A stretch of 64,000 nt of DNA from Microbacterium sp. Leaf159 (GTDB lineage: Bacteria; Actinomycetota; Actinomycetes; Actinomycetales; Microbacteriaceae), in assembly GCF_001423615.1 (NCBI RefSeq), contig NZ_LMOU01000002.1, forward strand, positions 488,052-552,051, written 5' to 3'. The position numbers and the translations under genes are program-made. The notes beneath the pieces are model-generated. The model saw only the letters and a list, made by a program, of their open reading frames with translations. It was not told where the DNA came from and made no database searches. This document shows positions 51,401-60,282 of the stretch, piece by piece (the stretch's first letter is position 1; every line of letters starts with the position of its first letter).

Positions 51401-53077
51401 TCCGAGCATCTCGACGCGCTGATCGCCGCACGACGCGCGATCCCGGTCACGGTCGCCGGCACCACCAGGGTCGCCGCGATCGAAGACGCCGGCCGTCTGC
51501 GCGATGCGCTCGGCGCGGCGCTGCCCACCGGCATCCCGGTCGCGTTCCTCGAACCTCTCGCCGACCCGCTCGGCGACCTGGTCGCGCGCTACGCCCGCAC
51601 GCACGGCCCGTTCACGACGGATGCCGTCGCTGCGCGCTTCGGGCTCGGCGCCGCCGTCGCGCGCCACACTCTGCAACGACTCGAGCACTCGGGCCGCCTC
51701 ACCAGCGGCTACTTCCTTCCCGAGGCTTCGGGCTCCGGCAACGAGACCGAATGGTGCGACACCGAGGTGCTGCGCCGTCTGCGGATGCGGTCGCTCGCCG
51801 CGATCCGCGGCAGCGTCGAGCCCGTCTCACCCGAGGCGTATGCGCGTTTCCTCCCCGACTGGCAGCACCTGGGGCGCCCCTTGGAAGGGCTCGACGGCGT
51901 GCTCACCGTGATCGAGCAGTTCGCCGGTGTCCCGATCCCCGCAAGCGCCTGGGAGTCCCTGGTCCTGCCGTCACGCGTGCGCGATTACTCCCCCGCGCTG
52001 CTCGATGAGCTGACCGCCGCAGGAGAGGTCATCTGGTCGGGCCACGGCACGCTGCCCGGTCGCGACGGCTGGGTGTCGCTGCACCCCGCCGATATCGCGC
52101 CCTTCACCCTCCCCGAACCCGACGACGAGATCGCCGCCGACTCTCTCGAGGCGCGAGTGCTCGCGGCGCTCGAGGCCGGTGGCGCCTACTTCGCGGCGCA
52201 GCTCAAAGACATGGTCGCTGCCGAGAACGAGCAGTCCGTCCTCGAAGCGCTGTGGGCGCTCACCTGGGCAGGACGCGTGACGAACGACACGTTCGCCCCG
52301 ATCCGGTCGCTGCTCGCGGGAGGCTCGCAGGCGCATCGGGTCACGCGGCGGGCCCCGCGCACGCGCGCCTACCGGGGTATGTCGCTCGCCCGAACGGCAC
52401 CGCGCCCGTCCTCGATCGGCGGACGCTGGTCGCTGCTCCCCTCCGTCGAGACGGATGCTGCTCGCCGAGCCACCGTCACCGCCGGTCTGCTCCTCGACCG
52501 CTACGGCGTCGTCACGCGTGGCGCCGTGCAGGCCGAGGGCGTGCCCGGCGGCTTCGCCCAGACCTACCGCGTGCTCGCCGGTTTCGAGGAGGCGGGGCAC
52601 TGCCGCCGCGGCTATGTGATCGAACGACTCGGGGCGGCGCAGTTCGCGGCATCCGCCACCGTCGACCGACTTCGCACGTTCGCGGGCCTCGCCGACCCGC
52701 CGCCCCGCAAGGCCGTCACGCTCGCCGCGACCGACCCCGCCAACCCCTACGGCGCAGCGCTCGGATGGCCCAAGCGCGACGACGTGTCGCACCGTCCGGG
52801 GCGGAAGGCCGGCGGCCTGGTCGTACTCGTCGACGGATCCCTCGTGCTCTATCTCGAACGCGGCGGACGCACGGTGCTGTGCTTCACCGACGACACCGAG
52901 GTGCTTCGCGCCGCGGCGACGGACCTGGCCGCGACCGCCCGTGCACGACGCCTCGACACCCTCACGGTCGAGAAGGTCAACGGCGAGGGCGTCTACGGCA
53001 CCGATCTCGCGCTGGCGCTGCAGGAGGCCGGGTTCGTCGCGACCCCGCGCGGCTACACGCTCCGCAAGGCGATCTGA
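48455..53077 (+). CDS. lhr: Large ATP-dependent helicase Lhr
   Basis: The 1540-residue superfamily 2 helicase has motif I APTGSGKT (about 41-48), DExH box IIDEVHAV, the SAT motif, motif VI QRVGRAGHQ, then the Lhr winged-helix core and the long C-terminal domain typical of actinobacterial full-length Lhr (about 1500 residues). A charged, repetitive insert (AGKNEPAGKKDRKTDREK) sits between motifs I and Ia. Mycobacterial Lhr is a 3'-5' DNA/RNA-hybrid unwinding enzyme induced by DNA damage. The downstream EI24 and nei-type genes follow closely. Confidence 0.96.
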   Translation: MSDVLDRFTPATQDWFRGAFPAPTPAQAGAWNAISAGKHALVVAPTGSGKTLSAFLWAIDSVFRERTASIERAGKNEPAGKKDRKTDREKDGSRTRILYISPLKALGVDVERNLRSPLIGIGQSARRLGVEAPAVTVGVRSGDTTSSDRRKLVADPPDILITTPESLYLMLTSRAGETLRDVHTVIIDEVHAVAATKRGAHLAVSLERLDALRRSHGHEAAAQRIGLSATVRPIDEVARFLGGAAPVEIVAPPASKTFELGVVVPMDDMTNPPPPPGAPKDAGDAADAEYTEVTGSVWPHVEEAIVDRILQNKSTIVFSNSRRLAERLTGRLNEIYSERIGVALPEASVPAAMMAQAGATAGADPVLAKAHHGSVSKEQRALVEEELKSGVLRCVVATSSLELGIDMGAVDLVIQVEAPPSAASGLQRVGRAGHQVGEISRAALFPKHRGDVLHTAIVTERMLAGKIEAIQVPRNPLDILAQQTVAASALGEIGVEEWFETVRRSAPFQSLPRSAYEATLDLLAGRFPSDEFAELRPRLVWDRDAGTLTGRPGAQRIAVTSGGTIPDRGLFGVFVAGESTGARVGELDEEMVYESRVGDVFTLGTTSWRIAEITHDRVNVIPAYGQPGKVPFWHGDGIGRPFELGEALGRFSREVSAATPEKAAQRLIEAGLDEQARMNLMAHLTEQREATGTLPTDRTLTVERGHDEVGDWRVILHSPYGMKVHAPWALAINARIRERLGVEGSAVASDDGIIVRIPDAEAEPPGAELFVFDPDELEQLVTQEVGGSALFASRFRECAARALLMPRTNPNRRTPLWQQRQRSAQLLEVARRHPTFPVILETLREVLQDVYDLPSLRKLAVSIADRRIRLIETQPSQPSPYARDLLFGYVGAFMYEGDSPLAERRAAALSVDPALLGELLGTVELRELLDPDVIAQFEREAQRLDPERRARGLEGVADLLRMLGPMDAAEIDARLDPETGSGSEHLDALIAARRAIPVTVAGTTRVAAIEDAGRLRDALGAALPTGIPVAFLEPLADPLGDLVARYARTHGPFTTDAVAARFGLGAAVARHTLQRLEHSGRLTSGYFLPEASGSGNETEWCDTEVLRRLRMRSLAAIRGSVEPVSPEAYARFLPDWQHLGRPLEGLDGVLTVIEQFAGVPIPASAWESLVLPSRVRDYSPALLDELTAAGEVIWSGHGTLPGRDGWVSLHPADIAPFTLPEPDDEIAADSLEARVLAALEAGGAYFAAQLKDMVAAENEQSVLEALWALTWAGRVTNDTFAPIRSLLAGGSQAHRVTRRAPRTRAYRGMSLARTAPRPSSIGGRWSLLPSVETDAARRATVTAGLLLDRYGVVTRGAVQAEGVPGGFAQTYRVLAGFEEAGHCRRGYVIERLGAAQFAASATVDRLRTFAGLADPPPRKAVTLAATDPANPYGAALGWPKRDDVSHRPGRKAGGLVVLVDGSLVLYLERGGRTVLCFTDDTEVLRAAATDLAATARARRLDTLTVEKVNGEGVYGTDLALALQEAGFVATPRGYTLRKAI

Positions 53078-53111
53078 CGGTGCCCGTGACCGCTGCTCCT
53101 AGGCTGGACGC

Positions 53112-53993
53112 ATGATCCGGGAGTTCTTCGACGGCATCCGCACTCTGCTGCGCGGCTTCGGCACCTGGCGTCGCCGTCCGGGCCTCATGGCACTGGGCCT
53201 CGTACCCGGCGTCATCGCCGGTGCCGTGCTGCTCACGGCGCTCGTGCCTCTCGCCTTCTCGCTCCCCACGATCGCCGACGCACTGACACCGTTCGCCGAC
53301 GGGTGGATCCCCGCCTGGCGCTCCGCACTCCGGGCGGCCGTCGGCATCGTCGTCTTCGTCGCGGCGCTCGCGCTCACGAGCGCCGTGTTCAGTGCCCTCG
53401 CCCTGGCGATCGGCGACCCGTTCTATCAGCGCATCTGGCGAGCCGTCGAGACGGATCTCGGCGACGCCCCCGCCACGGACGGCGGCGGCTTCTGGATGGC
53501 GGTGGGCGAAGGCCTACGGCTGGTGGTCCTCGGCATCCTGATCGCGCTCTTCGTGCTGCTCCTCGGGCTCGTCCCCCTCGTCGGCGGATTCCTCGCGGCG
53601 GTGACGGGCGTCGTGCTCTCCGGGCGGATGCTGGCGCGCGAGCTCACGAGCCGCGCCTTCGACGCGCGCGACCTCACCCCTGCCGACCGCGCGACGCTGT
53701 TCCGCGGCAGCAGGGCGCGGGTGCTCGGGTTCGGCGTCGCGACGCAGCTGTGCTTCCTGATCCCCGGCGGCGCGGTGGCGGTCATGCCGGCCGCCGTGGC
53801 CGGAGCGACGACGCTCGCCCGCACCATGCTGCAGCGCACGCCCCTGCAGGCGGTCGGATACACGACTCCCCCGCCTCCCGCGCCGGGCTCCCGTTCGGCG
53901 CCGCTCCCCCCGCCTCCCGCATCCGTCACACCCCCCGCACCGCTTCTCCCGCCGCAGGCGGCTCCGCCGCCTCCTGGGCCAGGACGCGTCTGA
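53112..53993 (+). CDS. EI24/CysZ-like membrane protein
   Basis: The 293-residue protein starts MIREFFDGIRTLLRGFGTWRRRPGL and has four to six membrane helices of the EI24 domain (DUF540, CysZ-related). A Pro-rich tail of about 45 residues (PPPPAPGSRSAPLPPPP) follows. The family includes sulfate-permease-like proteins, but no ligand is evident here. Its stop overlaps the next ATG by one base (TGATG), so the glycosylase is translationally coupled. Confidence 0.88.
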   Translation: MIREFFDGIRTLLRGFGTWRRRPGLMALGLVPGVIAGAVLLTALVPLAFSLPTIADALTPFADGWIPAWRSALRAAVGIVVFVAALALTSAVFSALALAIGDPFYQRIWRAVETDLGDAPATDGGGFWMAVGEGLRLVVLGILIALFVLLLGLVPLVGGFLAAVTGVVLSGRMLARELTSRAFDARDLTPADRATLFRGSRARVLGFGVATQLCFLIPGGAVAVMPAAVAGATTLARTMLQRTPLQAVGYTTPPPPAPGSRSAPLPPPPASVTPPAPLLPPQAAPPPPGPGRV

Positions 53994-54766
53994 TGCCCGA
54001 GGGCGACACCGTCTTCCGCGCGGCCAGACGTCTCGACGAGGCCCTGGTCGGCGGCGAGGTCAGCCGCTTCGACCTGCGCGTCCCCCGCTTCGCGACTCTC
54101 GATCTGACCGGGCAGCCGATCGTCTCGTCGATCGCGCGGGGCAAGCACCTGCTGCTGCGCATCGGCGACAGCACCCTGCATTCCCATCTGCGCATGGACG
54201 GCGCGTGGCTCGTCTACCGCGCAGGCGAGAAGTGGCGGCATCCGGCGTTCAAGGTGCGGGCGATCGTCGGAACAGCCGAGCGCGAGGCCGTGGGCATCGA
54301 CCTCGCCGAGATCGAGGTCGTACCGACCCGCGACGAAGACGACCTCGTCGGATATCTGGGTCCTGACCCGCTCGGTCCGGACTGGGATGCTGCCGAGGCG
54401 GCGCGACGCCTGGGCGGTGACGAGCGCAGCATCCACGTCGCCCTGCTCGATCAGCGGAACGTGGCCGGCTTCGGCAACGAATACGCGGCGGAGCTCCTGT
54501 TCCTCCGCGGAATCCTGCCGACGACGCCCACCCCAGAGGTAGACGTCGCGGCCCTCCTCGACCTCGGCGTGCGCACGATCCGCACCAATCGGGACCGCCG
54601 GCATCGCACCTTCACAGGGGTCGACCGCCCCGGCCAGGGGACGTGGGTCTACGGCCGTGCCGGGCGCCCCTGCAGGCGGTGCGGAACCGTCATCCGCCGC
54701 GGTGAGCAGGGCGCGGATCCGACCCGCGAACGCATCACTTTCTGGTGCCCTGTGTGCCAGCGCTGA
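53993..54766 (+). CDS. Fpg/Nei family DNA glycosylase (Nei2-like)
   Basis: The 257-residue base-excision enzyme has N-terminal catalytic MPEGDTV (Pro2, Glu3), a helix-two-turn-helix region around QRNVAGFGNEYAAELLF, and a C-terminal zinc finger with Cys pairs CRRC and CPVC. It would remove oxidised pyrimidines and cleave the abasic site. The order lhr-EI24-nei places two DNA-repair genes together. Confidence 0.93.
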   Translation: MPEGDTVFRAARRLDEALVGGEVSRFDLRVPRFATLDLTGQPIVSSIARGKHLLLRIGDSTLHSHLRMDGAWLVYRAGEKWRHPAFKVRAIVGTAEREAVGIDLAEIEVVPTRDEDDLVGYLGPDPLGPDWDAAEAARRLGGDERSIHVALLDQRNVAGFGNEYAAELLFLRGILPTTPTPEVDVAALLDLGVRTIRTNRDRRHRTFTGVDRPGQGTWVYGRAGRPCRRCGTVIRRGEQGADPTRERITFWCPVCQR

Positions 54767-54771
54767 CCCGA

Positions 54772-54808
54772 ATCCATGCTCGGGAAGACCCGCATCCATG
54801 CTCGGGAA
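54772..54808. repeat. Two-copy direct repeat before the beta-helix gene
   Basis: ATCCATGCTCGGGAA occurs at 54772-54786 and 54794-54808 (period 22 bp). A second structure, TCCGGAG/CTCCGGA (54840-54855, 2-bp centre), lies between a TATTGATATAT region and the GGGAGG ribosome binding site of the next gene. Confidence 0.6.
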
Positions 54809-54870
54809 TGAATCCGGGGGTCCTGTGGTTATTGATATATCCGGAGAACTCCGGAACACGGGGAGGAATC

Positions 54871-55278
54871 GTGGGCAAGAACTACGTCGACATCGAGAAC
54901 GACCAGGGCGCGACGCTGCGGTACCGCAAGCACGCGAACGGCCGCGGTCTCGTCGCGCATGGCGCGAAGGTCCATCCGAAGGCGCACATCGAAGCGGGCG
55001 CGTACATCGAACCCGGCGCGCGCATCGGCGCAGGGGCGACCATCGCCCGCGGCGCCTGGATCGAACCGGATGCCGTGATCGGCGAGGGTGCGCACGTCGA
55101 CGCGCACGCACACATCGGGCAGGGTGCCGCCGTCGGTGACGGCGCGCACATCGGCGTCCGCACCGAGGTCGGAGCCGGAGCACGCATCGTCCGCGGCGCG
55201 CGCATCGGCGACGACGAGACGGTGGCGGCCGGCCTGACCGTCGCCACCAACCAGAAGGGGCTCTGGCTCGCAGCCTGA
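54871..55278 (+). CDS. Left-handed beta-helix (hexapeptide repeat) protein
   Basis: The 135-residue protein starts at GTG 54871 after GGGAGG. After about 35 residues it consists of hexapeptide repeats of the [AIV]-G-x-x type (HIEAGAYIEPGARIGAGATIARGAW) typical of acyltransferase/carbonic-anhydrase beta-helices. No catalytic His motif of the acetyltransferases is evident, so it may be structural or a transferase-like protein. Confidence 0.82.
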   Translation: MGKNYVDIENDQGATLRYRKHANGRGLVAHGAKVHPKAHIEAGAYIEPGARIGAGATIARGAWIEPDAVIGEGAHVDAHAHIGQGAAVGDGAHIGVRTEVGAGARIVRGARIGDDETVAAGLTVATNQKGLWLAA

Positions 55279-55359
55279 CCCCGCCGGCGTCGCCGACCAC
55301 CCATGCCCGCCGTGACGCCGACATCTGGCGCGCCGCATCCGGCGGGTACCCTGGTGAAC

Positions 55360-56100
55360 ATGGCGACTCAGGGACGACGACCGGCTGGACGCGCCGGCAA
55401 GGGTTCGCCCGTGCGCCGCAACAGGGCAGCACCGGCGCAGCGGTTCCCGCCTCCCAAGCCGCCGAAGAAGACCGCCAAGGTGGTCTTCGATGCCCCCGAG
55501 GCCGCACCCGAGGAGCCCCGCACGTTCCGTCTCGGCGTCGTGCCGGGGGCCACGCCGGGCAAGTGGATCGACGCGTGGAAGCGCCGGATGCCGCACGTCC
55601 CGCTCGAGCTCGAGCCGATCGAGGTCGCAACCCAGTCCGAGGCCATCCGTGACCTCGACGCCGCGATCGTGCGTCTGCCTCTCGAGGACGACTCGCTGCA
55701 CCTGATCACCCTGTACGACGAGGTGCCCGTCGTCGTGGCGTCCATCGAGTCGCACCTGCTCGCAGCTGACGAGCTGACCATCGCGGATCTCGCCGGCGAG
55801 ATCGTGATGACCCCGATCGACGATCCGCTCGGTCCTCTCGACATCCCCGGCGCCGTCGCACCGACCTTCGCACCTCTTCCGGTGGCCGACGCCATCGTGA
55901 CCGCGGCAGCCGGCACGGGCGTCGTGATCGTCCCGATGTCGCTGGCCCGGCTGCATCATCGCAAGGATGTGGGTCAACGCCCGCTCGTCGACGGGCCCGT
56001 GTCGACCGTGGCACTCGCCTGGCGTCGCGAGCACACGACCCCCGACGTCGAGGCCTTCATCGGGATCGTCCGCGGCCGCACCACGAACTCTTCTCGGTGA
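55360..56100 (+). CDS. LysR-type substrate-binding domain protein without a DNA-binding domain
   Basis: The 246-residue protein has a basic, Pro-rich N-terminus (about 50 residues) and then a periplasmic-binding-protein type 2 fold as in LysR effector domains: FRLGVVPGATPGKWIDAW, AIVRLPLEDDSLHLITLYDEVPVVV and AAGTGVVIVPMSLARLHH. No helix-turn-helix is present. Start ATG 55360, with GTG 55354 possible. It may bind a small molecule or act with another regulator. Confidence 0.82.
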   Translation: MATQGRRPAGRAGKGSPVRRNRAAPAQRFPPPKPPKKTAKVVFDAPEAAPEEPRTFRLGVVPGATPGKWIDAWKRRMPHVPLELEPIEVATQSEAIRDLDAAIVRLPLEDDSLHLITLYDEVPVVVASIESHLLAADELTIADLAGEIVMTPIDDPLGPLDIPGAVAPTFAPLPVADAIVTAAAGTGVVIVPMSLARLHHRKDVGQRPLVDGPVSTVALAWRREHTTPDVEAFIGIVRGRTTNSSR

Positions 56101-56185
56101 CGATGCGGGGTCGACACCGGCACGACACCGTGACGGCTCCGTGACGCCGTCGACATCGACCCCGTCGCGTCGTCGTTAGACTCTC

Positions 56186-56911
56186 GTGGTGGTCTCGCTT
56201 CTCTATGTCTGTGTGCGCCCCGAACTCGGGGCGGCGGATGCCGAGCACGCCTCGTTCCGACGGGCGCTCGGCGTCGACGTCGTCGACCGCCTCGATCTGC
56301 TCACCGAGCGCCTCGATCCTGCACGCCTCGCGCGCTACAGCGGCGTCGTGGTCGGCGGCTCGCCCTTCAACGTGAGCGACGAGCACAAGTCCCCGGTGCA
56401 GCTGCGGGTCGAGGCCGACCTCGAGCAGATCGCCCGCCGGTCGATCGCCGGCGAGATCGCGGCGTTCTTCACCTGCTTCAGCATCGGCGTCGTGACGCGG
56501 ATGCTCGGCGGTGAGGTCACCTCCGAAACCCCCGAGTCCGCGAGCGCCACCGTGATCTCGACGACCGCTGCGGGCGCCGCCGATCCGGTCTTCGGGCCGA
56601 GCTCCCCCGCGCTCACCGTCTTCACGGCACACAAGGAGAGCGCTGCCGCCGTACCCGAGGGTGCCGTGCTGCTCGCCACGAACGCCACCTGCCCCGTGCA
56701 GGCGTACCGCGTGGGGACACACCTCTACACGGCGCAGTTCCACCCCGAACCCACGCCGCGCGACTTCGCCGACCGCATGACGTTCTACCGCACCACCGGC
56801 TACTTCGACCCCGACGAGTTCGACCTCGTGCAGGGGCAGGTGCTCTCGGCATCCGTCACCGAGGGCGCAGCGCTCCTGCGCCGGTTCGCGCAGACGTTCG
56901 CCACGGCCTAG
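56186..56911 (+). CDS. Class I glutamine amidotransferase-like protein
   Basis: The 241-residue GATase1-fold protein has VVVGGSPFNVSDEHKSP, a nucleophile region FFTCFSIGVVTRMLGG (Cys in place of GxCxGxQ), and YTAQFHPEPTPRDF carrying the catalytic His and Glu. The elbow lacks the usual glycine before Cys, which is atypical. GMP-synthase-like stand-alone proteins of this sort act on gamma-glutamyl or other amides. Start GTG 56186, with a second GTG directly after. Confidence 0.87.
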   Translation: MVVSLLYVCVRPELGAADAEHASFRRALGVDVVDRLDLLTERLDPARLARYSGVVVGGSPFNVSDEHKSPVQLRVEADLEQIARRSIAGEIAAFFTCFSIGVVTRMLGGEVTSETPESASATVISTTAAGAADPVFGPSSPALTVFTAHKESAAAVPEGAVLLATNATCPVQAYRVGTHLYTAQFHPEPTPRDFADRMTFYRTTGYFDPDEFDLVQGQVLSASVTEGAALLRRFAQTFATA

Positions 56912-56938
56912 CCCGGCGCCTCACGACCTGGACGCGGC

Positions 56939-57397
56939 CTAGCCGCGCAGCAACTCCACCCGCTCGCGCAGGTATGCCTCCAACGGCATCCATCCGCCTG
57001 CGGTGCTCCAGTGCACCGACGGCACGCCCTCGATCAGCTTCAGGGGCCCGGATTCGCCGCCCGCGTCGACGGCATCCACGTCGATCACCGTCCACCCGAT
57101 GTGCGCGACCTCGCCCTCACCGAAGCCTCCGCGCAGCGCGAGTGCCCGCCGCGCGGCGCGCTCGCGTGCGGACTCCGCCGTGTACCCGCGCCGACCGGGG
57201 TCGGCGGCGCGCAGCACCTCGGCCGTCGCGAGCGCATGGGTCTCGGTGAGCAGCAGCACACCGAGGTGCCAGGCCTCCCCGACGCGGACGATCCGCTGAC
57301 CGCGCCAGCGCGAGTCCCGCTCCTCGCCGAGCCCTTCCTTCGGCAGGCCTGCCAGGTCGGTCACGGCCTGTGTGAGCAGTGCGGATGCCGTCGTCAC
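56939..57397 (-). CDS. Conserved hypothetical protein coupled to the CPA2 antiporter
   Basis: This 152-residue soluble protein starts with GTG 57397, overlapping the antiporter stop as GTGA. It has a Trp- and Glu-rich composition (WRGQRIVRVGEAWHLGVLLL, then VPSVHWSTAGGWMPLEAYLRERV). I recognise no family. Translational coupling suggests it works with the antiporter, perhaps as a cytoplasmic regulator. Confidence 0.78.
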   Translation of the reverse strand: MTTASALLTQAVTDLAGLPKEGLGEERDSRWRGQRIVRVGEAWHLGVLLLTETHALATAEVLRAADPGRRGYTAESARERAARRALALRGGFGEGEVAHIGWTVIDVDAVDAGGESGPLKLIEGVPSVHWSTAGGWMPLEAYLRERVELLRG

Positions 57398-58608
57398 AGC
57401 TCCCCCTGGGGTGTCTCTCGCACCAGCTTCGGGTCGACGAGCCGCGCCGCGTCGCCGCGGATCACCATGCCGATCAGCGGGAACAGGAGCACCGACAGCA
57501 TCCCCGCCCCGACGAGGGCTGCAGCGGTGCCGGTGTCGATCATGTCGTGGTCCACACCGATCGCCGTCACCGCGACGATGATCGGCAGGCCGGTGGCTGC
57601 CAGCAGTCCGAGTGCGGTGCGATCCTTCAGGGTCGCGCGCGGTGGCGCGGAGAGCTGCGCCGTCGATCCACGGAGCACGAGCAGCGCGACGACGAAGAGG
57701 GGCAGCATCAGCATCGCCGACGACGAGGTCACGAGTGCTTCGAGGTCGAAGTTCACGCCGGTGTAGAGGAAGAAGATCGGCACCAGGAAGCCGAAGGCGA
57801 TCGCCTCGATCTTGGTCTCCATCGCCTCGGCATCCTTCTTCGGCGCCCTGGCCATGATGATCCGCCAGATCGCACCGGCGACGAAGGCACCGAGGAGCAT
57901 GTCGAGATCGAGCATGACACTGAGGCCGACGAGGGCGGCGACCAGCAGCAGCACGAACCTCACACCGAACTGGTCGGAGGTGTGCAGCGTCGCGCGCACG
58001 AACGCGTGCAGGCGTCCGTGCGACACCCGATGCGCCATGAACACCGCGAGACCCGCGAGAACCACGAAGGCGAGCAGCACCGCCGTGGCGAGAGGGGTGG
58101 TGCGCGTGCTGAGGAAGAGCGAGATCGCGATCAGCGGCAGGAACTCGCCGGTCGCACCGATCACCGTGACCGCGCGACCGAACGGGGTGTCCGTCTCCTT
58201 CGCGTCGCGCAGGATCGGCATCAGGGTGCCGAGCGCCGTGGAGCTGAGGGCGATCGCGATCACGACCATCCCCTCGCCCGGAGCGAGCGCGAACCCGATG
58301 ACGAGGCCCAGCACCACGCTGATGACCCACCCGATCGAGGCGCGCGCCAGCGGCCTGCCTGCCACCGCCCGGAAGTCGATCTCCGACCCTGCCACGAAGA
58401 ACAGCAGCGCCAGACCGAAGTCGCTGAGCTTCTCGAGGATCTCCGTCGGCTCGACCCAGCCGAGCACGGCCGGGCCCACGAGGATCCCGAGGACGAGTTC
58501 GAAGACGATGATCGGCACGCGGATGACGGGACGTATGCCGCGCGCGAGCAGCGGCGCTGCCACAGCGAGCAGCGGGATCAGCACCAGTCCGAGATCGCCC
58601 GCGTTCAC
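57394..58608 (-). CDS. Cation:proton antiporter, CPA2/KefB-like
   Basis: The 404-residue membrane protein has about twelve to thirteen helices and CPA2 motifs: PIIVFELVLGILVGP, an ALSSTALGTLMPIL segment in helix 5, and the LDMLLGAFVAGAI region. No cytosolic RCK/TrkA-N domain follows. Start GTG 58608 (VNAGDLGLVLIP). It exchanges K+ or Na+ for protons. The small overlapping gene downstream may supply regulation. Confidence 0.9.
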   Translation of the reverse strand: MNAGDLGLVLIPLLAVAAPLLARGIRPVIRVPIIVFELVLGILVGPAVLGWVEPTEILEKLSDFGLALLFFVAGSEIDFRAVAGRPLARASIGWVISVVLGLVIGFALAPGEGMVVIAIALSSTALGTLMPILRDAKETDTPFGRAVTVIGATGEFLPLIAISLFLSTRTTPLATAVLLAFVVLAGLAVFMAHRVSHGRLHAFVRATLHTSDQFGVRFVLLLVAALVGLSVMLDLDMLLGAFVAGAIWRIIMARAPKKDAEAMETKIEAIAFGFLVPIFFLYTGVNFDLEALVTSSSAMLMLPLFVVALLVLRGSTAQLSAPPRATLKDRTALGLLAATGLPIIVAVTAIGVDHDMIDTGTAAALVGAGMLSVLLFPLIGMVIRGDAARLVDPKLVRETPQGEL

Positions 58609-58693
58609 AGTCTCAGAGTAGCGAGAGTGCGCTCGCGATTCGCCCCGGGGTCGCATGCACGGCAGAATCGATGCACACCCCCGAGGAGCCCCC

Positions 58694-59545
<852 letters not shown>

Positions 59546-59585
59546 CGAGCCGGAGCACGCGTCGCTGCGGCGCTGCCGCGCTGCG

Positions 59586-59978
59586 TCACACCGAGCCGAT
59601 CACGTCGACAGCGAGCCCGCGCGAAGCGGTCGCCAGTCGCTTGTCGTTCGTCCAGAGTTCCGTGCACTCGGAGAGCTGAGCGGCGGCGAGATGCACCGCA
59701 TCGGGCGTCTTGAGCCTGAAGTCGGCGCACAGCTCAGCGGCCCGGACGAACACGGCCACATCGAGATCGACGACCTCGATCCGGTCGAACAGCGCCAGGT
59801 AGCGGTCCCGCACCTCGAGGTTGCGTTCGCGCAGAGGTCCGACGAGACATTCCTGCAGGGCGAGCGGGCTGGATCCCACCGGCGAGTCGACCGCGGTGAG
59901 CGCCTTTCGCACCGCGTCGCCGCGTGGGCCGAAGTCCTCGAGAGCATAGATGAGTATGCACGAGTCGAGATAGATCAT
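59586..59978 (-). CDS. vapC: PIN-domain toxin (VapC-like)
   Basis: The 130-residue PIN ribonuclease has IYLDSCILIYALED (Asp4), a central Glu (LQECLVGP), the SegRLKTPDAVHLAAA-like stretch with Asp, and ELWTNDKRLATA with the last Asp: the four acidic metal ligands of VapC. Its ATG overlaps the antitoxin stop as ATGA. It would cleave RNA when released from the antitoxin. Confidence 0.92.
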   Translation of the reverse strand: MIYLDSCILIYALEDFGPRGDAVRKALTAVDSPVGSSPLALQECLVGPLRERNLEVRDRYLALFDRIEVVDLDVAVFVRAAELCADFRLKTPDAVHLAAAQLSECTELWTNDKRLATASRGLAVDVIGSV

Positions 59979-60232
59979 TCCCAGGAGTCCCGGCTGTCAT
60001 CGATCTGAGCATCGAGCTCGGGCGCTGCACGGCTGAGTCGCTCCGGAAGGGGGTTCTCTTCGATCCATTCGACGAGAAGCCGTCCGCTTCGCACCACGTC
60101 GACCGGACCGACAGGAACGATTCTGGCCACGGGCGTTCCCCGCTTGGTGATGACGACGTCCGCCCCGGCCTGCGATTCGGCGATCAGTCGGGAGAGGCTG
60201 TTCCGGGCCTCCAGCACGTTGTGCGTTGACAT
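59975..60232 (-). CDS. vapB: Phd/YefM-type antitoxin of the VapC toxin
   Basis: The 85-residue antitoxin has an N-terminal Phd/YefM DNA-binding fold (NVLEARNSLSRLIAESQAG, then VVITKRGTPVARIVPV) and an acidic C-terminal tail that wraps the toxin. It is the first gene of the pair. The ATG has no Shine-Dalgarno sequence and coincides with the predicted transcription start, so the mRNA appears leaderless. Confidence 0.92.
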   Translation of the reverse strand: MSTHNVLEARNSLSRLIAESQAGADVVITKRGTPVARIVPVGPVDVVRSGRLLVEWIEENPLPERLSRAAPELDAQIDDSRDSWE

Positions 60233-60238
60233 GAGGCC

Positions 60239-60267
60239 ATTCTAGCCAGGTTCCTAGCCAGGTTCAA
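60239..60267 (-). promoter_or_regulatory. vapBC promoter with tandem operator repeat
   Basis: On the minus strand TTGAAC (60267-60262) and TAGAAT (60244-60239) are separated by exactly 17 bp. The 12-bp direct repeat CTAGCCAGGTTC (60242-60253, 60254-60265) covers nearly the whole promoter and is the obvious site for autorepression by the antitoxin complex. Seven bases separate the -10 from the ATG. Confidence 0.75.
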
Positions 60268-60282
60268 TTGTCAGGACCCGGC

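Noticed and set aside
47975..51688. 1237-codon frame antisense to lhr
   Set aside because: Only its 3' end (47975-48385, DUF6157) looks like a protein. The remainder is the complement of conserved helicase motifs.
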